From Roseobacter sp. SK209-2-6 (lineage in GTDB: Bacteria; Pseudomonadota; Alphaproteobacteria; Rhodobacterales; Rhodobacteraceae), in contig NZ_AAYC01000008.1 of NCBI RefSeq assembly GCF_000169455.1, forward strand, positions 124,001 through 188,000: DNA of 64,000 bases. The letters are read 5' to 3'. The translations under genes were made by a program, and so were the position numbers. A model generated the notes under the pieces. That model ran no database searches, was not told the origin of the DNA, and was given only the letters and a program-made list of their open reading frames with translations. Below, one piece after another: positions 55,658 through 64,000 of this stretch (position 1 is its first letter; each line of letters opens with the position of its first letter).

Positions 55658-58003
55658 TTATGTGAATTTGTAATTGCGAGGGAAGCCATAGGGCGGTCGC
55701 TTACCAACGCCTGCACGTTTGCCCAACCACTGGCCCAGATCGGTTTCATGGCGGGTTTTACCACCGCCCATTTCCCAGGTGAGACCATCATCCCAGTTGA
55801 AGGTAGTAACATCGCTGAGGCCGCCATCCAATTCCAGAGACCCCTGTTTGCCGCGCGCCATATTGTATTTTTGTAGACGCACGCCCTTGCCTCGGGAAAG
55901 CTCTGGCATCTCTTCCACCGAGAAAACCAGAAACTTGCCATTCTCAGAGACTACGGCCACATGGTCACCCTGCACCGGAATACAGATTTTGGCGCGATCA
56001 TCGTCTTTGACGTTCAGCACCTGCTTACCGCTCCGGGTCTGGGCGACGATTTCTTTCTCCGCGCAAATAAAGCCATTACCCGCATCAGAGGCAACCAGCA
56101 GACGGCCTTCGGGGTTGTGGATCAGCAGATCCACGATTTCAGCCTCATTCGGTAGGTCTACCATCAGCCGCACCGGTTCTCCCATGCCACGACCGCCCGG
56201 CAGGTTAGCCGCAGACAGGGTGTAAAAGCGACCATTTGAGCCGAAGACCAACAATCGGTCCGTAGTCTCCGCATGGAAGATAAAGCGGGGGCCGTCACCG
56301 TCCTTGAACTTCAACTCGCGGCTCAGATCGATATGGCCGGTCATGGCGCGGACCCAGCCCATCTGACTGCAGACCACTGTGATCGGTTCCTTGTCGATCA
56401 TCGCCTCCAGTGGCACCTCTTCGACCTCACCCGCCTCGGCAAAGAGGGTGCGGCGGGCGCCCCCTTCGTAATCCTTGCCAAATTGCTTCTTAGTCTCACG
56501 CAGCTGTTCGGTGATGCGGGTCCATTGCAACTCTTCGGAACCCAATAGCTCGACCAGCCCAGCGCGCTCTTCACGCAGGGCATCGCGTTCGCGGGTCAGT
56601 TCGATCTCTTCCAGCTTGCGCAAGGACCGCAGGCGCATGTTGAGGATGGCTTCGGCCTGGACCTCTGACAGCTCACCTGTGCCTTTGGCCGGAGAGACAT
56701 ACTCAGCCTCACTGAAAGCACGGGGATGATCCTGCCCCCAGTCCTCTCGCATCAAGGCGGCTTTGGGATCCTCATCATAACGGATAATATCGATCACCCG
56801 GTCCAAATTGAGGAAGGCAATGATAAAGCCTTCAAGCACTTCTAACCGATGGTCGATCTTGGCCATGCGGTGGCGCGAACGGCGCTGCAAGACATCGCGG
56901 CGATGATCGAGGAAGGCACGCAGCACCTCTTTCATCGAGCAGACCTTGGGCGTCACACCGTCGATCAATACATTCATATTGAGGCTAAAGCGGGTTTCCA
57001 GATCCGAGTTGCGGAACATCATGTTCATCAGAACATCGGGATCGACGTTTTTGGATTTGGGCTCCAGGATGATGCGGATGTCTTCGGCGCTTTCATCGCG
57101 AACATCTGCGAGAATTGGTACCTTCTTGGTCTGGATCAGTTCCGCGATCTTCTCAATGAGCTTGGACTTCTGAACCTGATAGGGGATCTCTGTGACAACG
57201 ATTTGCCACTGTCCCCGGCCCAGGTCCTCGACCTCGTGCTTGGCGCGCAAACGGAAGGAACCACGACCCGTGCTATAGGCTTTGGCGATATTCTCTTTGG
57301 GTTCGACAATGATACCGCCGGTTGGGAAATCCGGGCCCGGTACATAGTTCAACAGCGTATCATCACGCGCATCCGGCGTCTTGATCAGATGGACACAGGC
57401 ATCTATCAGCTCGGCGATATTATGGGGCGGGATATTGGTGGCCATGCCCACCGCAATACCGGCCGCGCCATTGGCCAAAATATTTGGAAAAGTCGCGGGC
57501 AGAACCGCTGGTTCGGTTAGGCGGCCATCGTAATTGTCGCGAAAATCAACCGCATCCTCGCTGAGGCCTTCGAGCATTGCCTCTGCAACAAAGGTCATCC
57601 GCGCTTCTGTATAGCGCGAGGCCGCCGGATTATCGCCATCGATATTGCCAAAGTTACCCTGACCGTCGACCAGCGGATAGCGGACGTTAAAGTCCTGCGC
57701 CAGACGCGCCATGGCATCATAGATCGCGGCATCACCGTGGGGGTGGAAATCCCCCATGGTATCACCAGAAATCTTGGCTGATTTCAAAAAACCGCCATTT
57801 GACGACAGCCGCAACCGGTTCATCGCATAAAGGATTCGCCGATGAACCGGCTTCAGCCCGTCGCGCGCATCCGGCAGAGCCCGATGCATGATCGTGCTGA
57901 GCGCATAGGTCAGGTAGCGCTCGCCAATGGCGCGGCGCAACGGTTCTAGGATTTCGCCATCTTGTGGCTTGACGCTGTCGGGATCATCGATGAGGTCGTT
58001 CAT
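55658..58003 (-). CDS. parC: DNA topoisomerase IV subunit A
   Basis: 781 residues; the breakage-reunion domain with the active-site Tyr in ASRYTEARMT and the C-terminal beta-pinwheel repeats (for example RLLVASDAGNGF, HVAVVSENGKFLV) are intact. The GDFHPHGDAAIYDAMARL segment has Ala and Asp at the positions of the quinolone-contacting Ser80/Glu84 of E. coli ParC. It decatenates chromosomes with ParE, which is not in the window. Confidence 0.95.
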   Translation of the reverse strand: MNDLIDDPDSVKPQDGEILEPLRRAIGERYLTYALSTIMHRALPDARDGLKPVHRRILYAMNRLRLSSNGGFLKSAKISGDTMGDFHPHGDAAIYDAMARLAQDFNVRYPLVDGQGNFGNIDGDNPAASRYTEARMTFVAEAMLEGLSEDAVDFRDNYDGRLTEPAVLPATFPNILANGAAGIAVGMATNIPPHNIAELIDACVHLIKTPDARDDTLLNYVPGPDFPTGGIIVEPKENIAKAYSTGRGSFRLRAKHEVEDLGRGQWQIVVTEIPYQVQKSKLIEKIAELIQTKKVPILADVRDESAEDIRIILEPKSKNVDPDVLMNMMFRNSDLETRFSLNMNVLIDGVTPKVCSMKEVLRAFLDHRRDVLQRRSRHRMAKIDHRLEVLEGFIIAFLNLDRVIDIIRYDEDPKAALMREDWGQDHPRAFSEAEYVSPAKGTGELSEVQAEAILNMRLRSLRKLEEIELTRERDALREERAGLVELLGSEELQWTRITEQLRETKKQFGKDYEGGARRTLFAEAGEVEEVPLEAMIDKEPITVVCSQMGWVRAMTGHIDLSRELKFKDGDGPRFIFHAETTDRLLVFGSNGRFYTLSAANLPGGRGMGEPVRLMVDLPNEAEIVDLLIHNPEGRLLVASDAGNGFICAEKEIVAQTRSGKQVLNVKDDDRAKICIPVQGDHVAVVSENGKFLVFSVEEMPELSRGKGVRLQKYNMARGKQGSLELDGGLSDVTTFNWDDGLTWEMGGGKTRHETDLGQWLGKRAGVGKRPPYGFPRNYKFT

Positions 58004-58307
58004 AAACTGGTGATACTGTTCCTATCCCCTGCGGTAAAGCGCTGACCCAAAACGGCGGGAGCATTTTTCCGCAGCAGCTCTTCCATGCAGGTTCTCGGAC
58101 ACCTCCTTTCACCTCATCCTTGCCCTGAGTGTGCCAGATCCCCTGGCACAACCTTAGCCCCCGGGGGAGGCAAAGGGGCTTTCTCCCCTTTCCTTCACTT
58201 CCCCAATTCGCCTAAAAAAGAGTTCAAACGCGCGGATATCGAACAAATTCCATTTCAGAAGATCTTTACCGAAGACAGTTATAGTCATGGGTCTGGGGGG
58301 ACCTGCC

Positions 58308-59039
58308 ATGTCACGTTTCATCTTTTTGTCTTTTGCTTTTCTGGGGTGGGGCTTTTACGAGCTCAGCGGCGGAAGCAGCTTTGCGCCACCAAATCGGCCA
58401 AATGACACATTGGCGCAAAACACAGGCAATCAAGTGTCCTCCGACAAGGTCCAGCCACCAGCACAGGTTCAGACAGAACGTTTACAACAGGCCGCTCGTC
58501 AAAGGGCCGCCTCCTTGGTTGCACCCACGGTTTTGCAACCTCGCCCCCCTTCTCCGCGCATAGAACGCCCCGCAGCCGACCCGCAACGGAGGCAGGCCGT
58601 TGCCCTCTCGCAAATTGTATCGGCAGGGGGCGATCTTGGTTCAAGCGCCAGCGCCTTTGCTGCGACAGGCACTACCAGTAGCGCCCAAGGATCAAATCAA
58701 GCGGACTTCATCTCTGGTGGTCTGGTTGCGATCACTGCTCAGCTGGAAAACGAACGGGAAACCCAACAAAGGGCTGATCATATAGAGGTCGCTTCCACCG
58801 AAGCAGAAACTGCCGACCTGGCAGCGGAAGAAGCCCTTGATATCCGACGCATCCGTGCAAGCCGGGTCAACATGCGGCAGGGTCCGGGAACCATTTACCC
58901 CGTTATTGCCCGACTGCTCAACGGGGACGAAGTTCAGGTCATTGATGACAGCGGTACCGGTTGGCTGCACCTGCGCGCCCGCAAGGGTGATAAAATCGGT
59001 TGGGTTGCCGCTTCCCTCGTGAGCCGGAAAAGCTCATAA
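58308..59039 (+). CDS. SH3-domain protein, membrane anchored
   Basis: 243 residues from the ATG at 58308, after a GGGGGG purine run. An N-terminal hydrophobic segment (about 3-20) anchors or exports it. Residues 30-180 are low complexity (Gln, Ala, Ser, Pro). A bacterial SH3 domain occupies about 185-240 (RVNMRQGPGTIYPVIARLLNG, then DEVQVIDDSGTGWLHL and GWVAASLV). Likely a cell-envelope protein that binds peptidoglycan peptides or similar ligands; the exact role is unknown. Confidence 0.8.
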   Translation: MSRFIFLSFAFLGWGFYELSGGSSFAPPNRPNDTLAQNTGNQVSSDKVQPPAQVQTERLQQAARQRAASLVAPTVLQPRPPSPRIERPAADPQRRQAVALSQIVSAGGDLGSSASAFAATGTTSSAQGSNQADFISGGLVAITAQLENERETQQRADHIEVASTEAETADLAAEEALDIRRIRASRVNMRQGPGTIYPVIARLLNGDEVQVIDDSGTGWLHLRARKGDKIGWVAASLVSRKSS

Positions 59040-59041
59040 GG

Positions 59042-59084
59042 TCATTGGGCGCAGGGCCCCAATGATCTGAAACAGGGGCCTTTT
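59042..59084 (+). promoter_or_regulatory. Two overlapping, mutually exclusive hairpins before the SDR gene
   Basis: Hairpin 1: TCATTGGG (59042-59049) with CCCAATGA (59058-59065). Hairpin 2: GGCCCC (59055-59060) with GGGGCC (59075-59080), followed by TTTT. They share 59058-59060, so only one can form. The 3' arm of hairpin 2 also carries the only AGGGG ribosome binding site of the next gene. It may be just the terminator of the SH3 gene. Confidence 0.4.
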
Positions 59085-59086
59085 CT

Positions 59087-59920
59087 ATGCAAAAATCCAT
59101 TCTGATTACAGGCTGCTCCTCGGGGATTGGCCTAGATGCGGCGCGTGCCATGAAGGCCCGGGGCTGGCGTGTCTTTGCCTCTTGCCGTCAACAAAAGGAC
59201 TGTGAGCGCCTCCACAAGGAGGGTTTTGAGAGCCCCCGAATAGACTATTGCGACACAGAGAGCATCACCACAGGCCTGACCGAAGTTCTGAAGGCCACGG
59301 GCGGCACCTTGGACGTCCTTTTCAACAATGGCGCCATAGGCCTGCCGGGTGCCGTGGAAGACCTGGCAACAGATGGGTTGCGTGCAATCTTTGAAAGCAA
59401 TCTCTTTGGTTGGCATGATTTGACCCGCCAGGTGGTGCCGGTGATGCGGGCCCAGGGGCATGGAAGGATCATTCAGAACTCATCTATCCTAGGATTTGTC
59501 TCCTTTCCTTGGCGCGGTGCCTATGTGGCGACCAAATTTGCTCTGGAAGGCCTTTCTGATACTCTGCGGGTGGAGCTGGGAGATACGGATATCAAGGTGG
59601 TGCTGATTGAACCTGGCCCGATCACCTCCAAGTTCAGAGAAAATGCAATCCCCCATTTTGAGCGCTACATCGACTGGAAATCTTCCGCTCTAAGGCCACT
59701 TTATGAGAAAACCTTGCTCAAACGCCTCTATGCGGAAAACAAAGGACCGGATCATTTTGAACTGCCCGCCTCGGCGGTGACCGCAAAACTAATCCACGCC
59801 AGCGAATCACTACGCCCAAGACCGCGCTACTATGTGACCACACCGACCCGAGTCGCTGGTATTCTCAAACGAATTCTCTCCACTCGGGCAATTGACCGCA
59901 TCCTCATGCGGCTACGCTAG
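59087..59920 (+). CDS. Short-chain dehydrogenase/reductase
   Basis: 277 residues. Classical SDR: cofactor loop TGCSSGIG (8-15), NNG after strand 4 (NNGAIGLPG), Ser in NSSILGF and catalytic Tyr/Lys in YVATK. The substrate cannot be inferred. A C-terminal extension of about 70 residues goes beyond the minimal fold, as in retinol- or steroid-dehydrogenase-like members. The start is directly after a hairpin containing the ribosome binding site. Confidence 0.9.
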   Translation: MQKSILITGCSSGIGLDAARAMKARGWRVFASCRQQKDCERLHKEGFESPRIDYCDTESITTGLTEVLKATGGTLDVLFNNGAIGLPGAVEDLATDGLRAIFESNLFGWHDLTRQVVPVMRAQGHGRIIQNSSILGFVSFPWRGAYVATKFALEGLSDTLRVELGDTDIKVVLIEPGPITSKFRENAIPHFERYIDWKSSALRPLYEKTLLKRLYAENKGPDHFELPASAVTAKLIHASESLRPRPRYYVTTPTRVAGILKRILSTRAIDRILMRLR

Positions 59921-59989
59921 CCTATTTACTGTCGCCAATCGCTGCAGCAATGGCTATCCATGCGGCAGGAAAACGCGAAGGAAAACATA

Positions 59990-60196
59990 ATGGGTGACCC
60001 GCTCTTTATCCTGGCAGTTGCTGCCATGGCTGCTGTGGTTGTTGCGCTGCTACTTGGCCTGGGAAGCTATGGCAAAGGCGGTGAGACCAGCCGCAAATAC
60101 TCGAACAAACTGATGCGCCTGCGGCTTTTGCTTCAGTTCGTCGCGGTGGTTCTAATCCTCGCCTATGTCTACCTTCGCACCCAAGGAGGGCAGTGA
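59990..60196 (+). CDS. HIG1-like twin transmembrane small protein
   Basis: 68 residues from the ATG at 59990 (AAGGAAAA site). Two helices (about 4-25 and 42-62) joined by a charged loop (GKGGETSRKYSNKLMRLR), a layout shared with hypoxia-induced HIG1 domain proteins, which associate with respiratory complexes in mitochondria. In Rhodobacteraceae it commonly precedes the PduO-type adenosyltransferase gene, as here; the two genes are 2 bp apart. Confidence 0.8.
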   Translation: MGDPLFILAVAAMAAVVVALLLGLGSYGKGGETSRKYSNKLMRLRLLLQFVAVVLILAYVYLRTQGGQ

Positions 60197-60198
60197 TC

Positions 60199-60771
60199 AT
60201 GGTCGTTCTGAACAAGATCTACACCCGCACCGGCGACAAAGGTGATACCGCACTGGGCAATGGCGACCGCGTCGCCAAGCACGATGCCCGTGTCAATGCA
60301 TATGGCACCTCTGATGAGCTGAACGCCTTCATCGGCGTTGCCCGTTTGGAGGCAGAGGGCGATATGGATAAGGCTCTCTCGCGCATTCAGAATGATCTGT
60401 TTGATCTGGGCGCCGACCTTTGCCGCCCAGATATGGAAAAGGACGCAGAGGCCGAATATCCGCCCCTGCGCATCGCCCAATCGCAGATCGATCGGTTGGA
60501 GACAGAAATCGACCTAATGAACAAAGAGCTACAGCCCCTGCGCAGCTTTATCTTGCCCGGAGGCAGCCGCCTTGCAGCCCAGCTGCATGTCTGCCGTACG
60601 GTCGCCCGCCGCGCGGAGCGTCTGGCTACAGAGCTGGCAACATTGGAAGAGATCAATCCAGCAGCGGCGAAATACCTGAATCGCTTGTCAGACTGGTTCT
60701 TTGTCGCGGCGCGCCAGGCCAATGCCGGTGGGCTGAACGATGTGCTATGGGTCCCTGGCGCAAACCGCTAA
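60199..60771 (+). CDS. Cob(I)alamin adenosyltransferase (PduO type)
   Basis: 190 residues from the ATG at 60199, eight bases after AAGGAGGG; a GTG two codons earlier would leave too little space. ATP-binding N-terminal TRTGDKGDTAL, central YGTSDELNAFIG, RAERL and C-terminal LNRLSDWFFVAAR are all present. It transfers the adenosyl group of ATP to cob(I)alamin to make coenzyme B12. Downstream lie etfBA, and the acyl-CoA context suggests a B12-dependent mutase elsewhere. Confidence 0.9.
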   Translation: MVVLNKIYTRTGDKGDTALGNGDRVAKHDARVNAYGTSDELNAFIGVARLEAEGDMDKALSRIQNDLFDLGADLCRPDMEKDAEAEYPPLRIAQSQIDRLETEIDLMNKELQPLRSFILPGGSRLAAQLHVCRTVARRAERLATELATLEEINPAAAKYLNRLSDWFFVAARQANAGGLNDVLWVPGANR

Positions 60772-61064
60772 GTGACCACTCCGCGCCCCGCTATTGAGTA
60801 TTGTCCTGCGATTCGCGGGGCTACTCTCATTAATTCGGCGAGGCACGTAGTTTTACGGATGCTTTGACGGGCGAATACGAAACCCCAGCAGCCCTCAAGA
60901 AACATTCTTGCGATAAAGTCGTGCCAATTTGTCAAACGCGACGTCCGCGACACAAAACGTGACGATTTTTCCCTGTTGCACCAGACTGAGAGCCGGTATC
61001 AACGGCGCGAGAGCATAGCGGCAGCCGCTCCGGTGGTGCGCCATTTGTTAAGGAGAGAACGCAA

Positions 61065-61823
61065 ATGAAGGTACTCGTGCCTGTCAAACGCGTGATTGAC
61101 TACAACGTGAAAGTTCGCGTCAAAGCGGACGGATCGGGTGTCGATCTCGCCAATGTTAAAATGTCGATGAACCCCTTCGACGAAATCGCTGTCGAAGAAG
61201 CCATCCGCTTGAAAGAAGCCGGCAAGGCTGATGAGGTGGTTGCGGTTTCGATTGGCGTGAAGCAGGCTCAGGAAACCCTGCGTACCGCTCTCGCCATGGG
61301 TGCGGACCGCGCGATCCTGGTTGTCGCTGCTGACGACGTCCACACCGACATCGAGCCCCTGGCCGTTGCAAAAATCCTGGCCAAAGTAGTCGAGGAAGAG
61401 CAGCCCGGCGTTGTGCTCTGTGGCAAGCAGGCGATCGACAACGACATGAACGCCACCGGTCAGATGCTCTCTGCTCTTCTGGGTTGGTCCCAGGGCACCT
61501 TTGCCTCTGAGCTGGACATCGAAGGCGAATCCGCAAAAGTCACCCGTGAGGTTGACGGCGGTCTGCAGACCATTTCCGTGAAGATGCCAGCCATCATCAC
61601 CGTGGACCTGCGCCTGAACGAGCCGCGTTATGCGTCGCTGCCAAACATCATGAAGGCAAAGAAAAAGCCTCTGGATGAGAAAACCGCAGCGGACTACGGC
61701 GTCGACGTCACCCCACGCCTCGAGATCGTCAAGACCGAAGAGCCCCCGGCCCGCGCCGCTGGCATCGTGGTTGGTTCTGTCGATGAGCTGGTTGAGAAAC
61801 TCAAAGAAGCGGGGGCTGTGTAA
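61065..61823 (+). CDS. etfB: Electron transfer flavoprotein beta subunit
   Basis: 252 residues. Accepts electrons from acyl-CoA and other dehydrogenases, and with EtfA passes them to ETF-quinone oxidoreductase. The [18 protein letters not shown] start, GADRAILV and the adenine-binding C-terminal [13 protein letters not shown] are typical. AAGGAGAG precedes the ATG. Its stop overlaps the etfA start. A 293-bp gap upstream holds TTGACG and TTGTCA hexamers but no clear -10. Confidence 0.97.
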   Translation: MKVLVPVKRVIDYNVKVRVKADGSGVDLANVKMSMNPFDEIAVEEAIRLKEAGKADEVVAVSIGVKQAQETLRTALAMGADRAILVVAADDVHTDIEPLAVAKILAKVVEEEQPGVVLCGKQAIDNDMNATGQMLSALLGWSQGTFASELDIEGESAKVTREVDGGLQTISVKMPAIITVDLRLNEPRYASLPNIMKAKKKPLDEKTAADYGVDVTPRLEIVKTEEPPARAAGIVVGSVDELVEKLKEAGAV

Positions 61824-62752
61824 TGGCTGTTCTTCTCCTTGCTGAAGTGACCGATGGCGCCTTGGCGCTGGACGCAACCGCAAAAGCCGTTGCCGCAGCA
61901 GCTCCGCTGGGTGACGTGACAGTTCTGGCCGCTGGCGCTGCCGCTGCCACTGCTGGTGCTGAAGCCGCCAAGATCGCAGGCGTTGCCAAGGTTCTGGTTG
62001 CCGAAGACGCTTCTCTGGGCCACCGCCTGGCGGAGCCGACCGCAGCCCTGATCGCTGGTCTGGCATCCGACTATGAGCACATCGTTGCTCCGGCCACCAC
62101 CGACGCCAAAAACGTCCTGCCGCGGGTTGCGGCCCTCCTGGACGTGATGGTGATCTCCGACGTTTCCGGTGTCGTCGATGGCAACACCTTTGAGCGTCCG
62201 ATCTATGCAGGCAATGCGATCCAGACCGTGAAGTCGAACGACACCAAGAAAGTCGTCTCCATTCGTACCGCATCCTTTGATGCGGCTGGCGAAGGTGGCT
62301 CTGCTTCCGTGGAAACCATCTCTGCTGCCGACAACCCCGGCCTGTCCGAATGGGTTGAAGACAAAGTCGCCGCAAGCGACCGCCCCGAGCTGACCTCGGC
62401 TGGTGTTGTTGTTTCCGGTGGCCGCGGTGTTGGCTCCGAAGAAGACTTCAAACTGATTGAAGCTCTGGCCGACAAACTGGGTGCTGCTGTTGGCGCCTCC
62501 CGTGCGGCGGTTGACTCCGGCTATGCTCCAAACGACTGGCAGGTGGGTCAGACCGGTAAGGTTGTTGCCCCTGAGCTTTACGTCGCTGTCGGCATCTCCG
62601 GCGCGATCCAGCACCTTGCTGGTATGAAGGACTCCAAGGTTATCGTTGCGATCAACAAAGACGAAGAAGCGCCGATCTTCCAGGTTGCTGACTTTGGTCT
62701 GGTTGCCGACCTCTTTGAAGCAGTGCCTGCACTGACCGAAAAGCTTGGCTAA
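61823..62752 (+). CDS. etfA: Electron transfer flavoprotein alpha subunit
   Basis: 309 residues; the ATG overlaps the etfB stop (TAATG). The C-terminal FAD-binding domain with [24 protein letters not shown] and [11 protein letters not shown] is intact. It forms a 1:1 heterodimer with EtfB in the cytoplasm. A strong terminator follows 26 bp later. Confidence 0.97.
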   Translation: MAVLLLAEVTDGALALDATAKAVAAAAPLGDVTVLAAGAAAATAGAEAAKIAGVAKVLVAEDASLGHRLAEPTAALIAGLASDYEHIVAPATTDAKNVLPRVAALLDVMVISDVSGVVDGNTFERPIYAGNAIQTVKSNDTKKVVSIRTASFDAAGEGGSASVETISAADNPGLSEWVEDKVAASDRPELTSAGVVVSGGRGVGSEEDFKLIEALADKLGAAVGASRAAVDSGYAPNDWQVGQTGKVVAPELYVAVGISGAIQHLAGMKDSKVIVAINKDEEAPIFQVADFGLVADLFEAVPALTEKLG

Positions 62753-62777
62753 GTTCGCCACTGAAACTCAATTTGCG

Positions 62778-62803
62778 AAGGCCCGCCATCTGGCGGGCCT
62801 TTT
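62778..62803 (+). terminator. Intrinsic terminator of etfBA
   Basis: 11-bp stem AAGGCCCGCCA/TGGCGGGCCTT with a 2-nt loop, followed by TTG. Confidence 0.85.
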
Positions 62804-62828
62804 GCTTTGGAACCCGCATCACAAAAGA

Positions 62829-62860
62829 AACGGGGCCGCGGCAAAACCGCTGGCCCCGTT
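62829..62860 (-). terminator. Intrinsic terminator of the DUF6473-like gene
   Basis: 9-bp stem AACGGGGCC/GGCCCCGTT with inner GCGG/CCGC pairing. The minus strand continues TTTCTTTTG. Confidence 0.75.
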
Positions 62861-62892
62861 AGTTTACCAGAAAAACGCTTGTCGGGACGGTA

Positions 62893-63717
62893 TCAATCGC
62901 CTCTGGCAAATTCCTGCAGCAGCTCGGCCAAAGCACAACCGATCCGCTTGTGCTCCTTGGGGCCCAGCACATGCTGCGCTGCGGGGTAGTCCAGCTCTCC
63001 CATGCTCATGTTCTCAAAATCTCTTGCCTGGCCAGCTGTCGCAACTGAAAGCTCCAGCAATCCTAGGACTTGACCTTCCAACTCAATGACCATGGAACGA
63101 TCAACAAGAACCGGCTCCTGACTAAAGGAAGAGCGGCAATCCAGATCATAGTCCAGCCACAGAAGAACCACTTGCCCTCCCAGCTGTGAAATAAGCTCCA
63201 GCATCCGGGTCATCCAGGTTTGTTGCAGATGTCCCTTCACTTCTTCAAACCGCTCTTTTGAGAGGGCTTGCAGCGTAGTCAGAAGATGCTTGTTGAAATG
63301 GAACTCCGTGTAATCGACCTCGGGGTACAACTCCTTTAGCGCCGGATGCGCCTGCAAGAACCGATCATTGCGACGCGGATGCACCCGGTAGAACCGGTTG
63401 GAAATATTCTGCGCCCCAAGTAGCTGAACCACCGCCAGCTCCGCTTCCTGTGCAACCCCAACAAGGCCATCATCCGTCACAAAGGTATCAAGCCCGGCGT
63501 TAGTACCCCCCAGGTTTAAGCAAGGAAATTGCAACAAAGATTCTGTAACAGAGGCAAAGGGCCTCTCAACAAAACGACCAAAGACTTCGGAACCGCCTAG
63601 AAACGCGATATACGGAGAATTCAAATCGCGCTTGGGACCACGCACCTGCAGCCGAGACCCGGCATAGCAGCACGTCCCCCCCGCAAGCGCCGCAGCGCTT
63701 TTGAGTTCGTAGCTCAT
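62893..63717 (-). CDS. DUF6473-like protein
   Basis: 274 residues from the ATG at 63717 (GGTGGGAG upstream). N-terminal SPYIAFLGGSEVFGRFVERPF and NLGGTNAGLDTF resemble the SGNH-hydrolase-like DUF6473 family common in roseobacters, where they are linked to surface polysaccharide or sulfation contexts; here there is no such neighbour. The family call is from memory. It is inserted between etfA and the 3-hydroxyacyl-CoA dehydrogenase gene, on the opposite strand. Confidence 0.65.
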   Translation of the reverse strand: MSYELKSAAALAGGTCCYAGSRLQVRGPKRDLNSPYIAFLGGSEVFGRFVERPFASVTESLLQFPCLNLGGTNAGLDTFVTDDGLVGVAQEAELAVVQLLGAQNISNRFYRVHPRRNDRFLQAHPALKELYPEVDYTEFHFNKHLLTTLQALSKERFEEVKGHLQQTWMTRMLELISQLGGQVVLLWLDYDLDCRSSFSQEPVLVDRSMVIELEGQVLGLLELSVATAGQARDFENMSMGELDYPAAQHVLGPKEHKRIGCALAELLQEFARGD

Positions 63718-63874
63718 AGCTCCCACCAAATTTTTCACCCAGAATCAATCTGACGCCGAAAGATTGCAAATTCCCTAAAGTGAAAATTCACTTAAAATTC
63801 CACCTGCCTAGGCTTGTGCCTGCCCCAAGCGCGCCGATAAGATCGGCCTCGCAGGCAAAGCGGGAGCCAAGAGC

Positions 63875-64000
63875 ATGGATATCAAGAAAATCGGCGTCAT
63901 AGGCGCGGGTCAAATGGGCAACGGGATCGCACATGTTATGGCCTTGGCTGGCTATGATGTTGTTTTGAATGACATCAACCAACAGTCGCTAGATGCAGCG
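63875..64000 (+). CDS. 3-hydroxybutyryl-CoA dehydrogenase (partial, 5' end)
   Basis: First 42 codons, cut by the window end. MDIKKIGVIGAGQMGNGIA is the NAD-binding Rossmann loop (GxGxMGxGIA) of the 3-hydroxyacyl-CoA dehydrogenase family, followed by an acidic residue at the end of strand 2 (LNDIN) that selects NAD. GGGAGCC precedes the ATG. The location near etfBA fits fatty acid or polyhydroxybutyrate metabolism. Confidence 0.85.
   Translation, partial: MDIKKIGVIGAGQMGNGIAHVMALAGYDVVLNDINQQSLDAA

Noticed and set aside
60999-62375. 458-codon minus-strand frame opposite etfB/etfA
   Set aside because: Arg/Gln-rich antisense shadow of two clear genes.
1-64000. tRNA, rRNA or CRISPR loci
   Set aside because: By eye I found no cloverleaf with a GTTCGA-type T-arm and no regularly spaced repeats; a tool such as tRNAscan-SE would be decisive.

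Overview
The window looks like a chromosomal segment of a marine alphaproteobacterium of the Roseobacter group (Rhodobacteraceae). The reasons are: high GC content, an alphaproteobacterial S10/spc ribosomal protein cluster, a glycerol-type ABC transporter with its small GlpU-like membrane protein, a hydroxyproline catabolic cluster, and the gene order HIG1-like protein / PduO-type adenosyltransferase / etfB-etfA / 3-hydroxyacyl-CoA dehydrogenase. The assignment rests on protein recognition only; no database search was possible. I saw no tRNA, rRNA, CRISPR array or intact insertion sequence.

Layout. Positions 1-2.7 kb hold a Gly/Ser-repeat protein and an rRNA guanine methyltransferase. 2.98-9.04 kb is a six-gene glycerol ABC transporter operon. 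9.3-10.9 kb is a BlaI/M56-peptidase regulatory pair, followed by a chemoreceptor. 13.5-22 kb is a complete trans-4-hydroxyproline uptake and degradation cluster (ABC transporter, epimerase, D-hydroxyproline dehydrogenase, deaminase, semialdehyde dehydrogenase) with a divergent GntR regulator. 22-32 kb holds housekeeping and metabolic genes: nucleoside hydrolase, ychF, a PagL-like protein, trpA, lldD, a sulfotransferase-like gene, rplY, pth, a serine hydrolase and a heme-degrading-type monooxygenase. At 32.1-34.6 kb lies the most unusual gene: an ammonium channel (Amt) fused through a HAMP-like linker to a chemoreceptor signalling domain. trpB follows.

From 38 to 54.8 kb, on the minus strand, lies the ribosomal cluster (rpsJ to rpmD, plus tuf). 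It is cut into separate transcription units by intrinsic terminators and by inserted non-ribosomal genes: a CdiI-like orphan immunity gene between tuf and rpsJ, a secreted protein between rplW and rplB, and about 3.8 kb of accessory genes between rplP and rpmC. The last insert includes a lipoprotein gene that appears frameshifted. rplO and secY do not follow rpmD.

The final 9 kb carries a lipoprotein, parC, an SH3 protein, an SDR enzyme, a HIG1-like protein, cobalamin adenosyltransferase, etfBA, a DUF6473-like gene and the start of a 3-hydroxybutyryl-CoA dehydrogenase.

Functional picture: a heterotroph that scavenges glycerol, hydroxyproline, lactate and nucleosides, and that probably senses ammonium through a channel-coupled chemoreceptor. 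Both transporter operons place a stable hairpin just after the solute-binding-protein gene, a common way to make more binding protein than membrane components.
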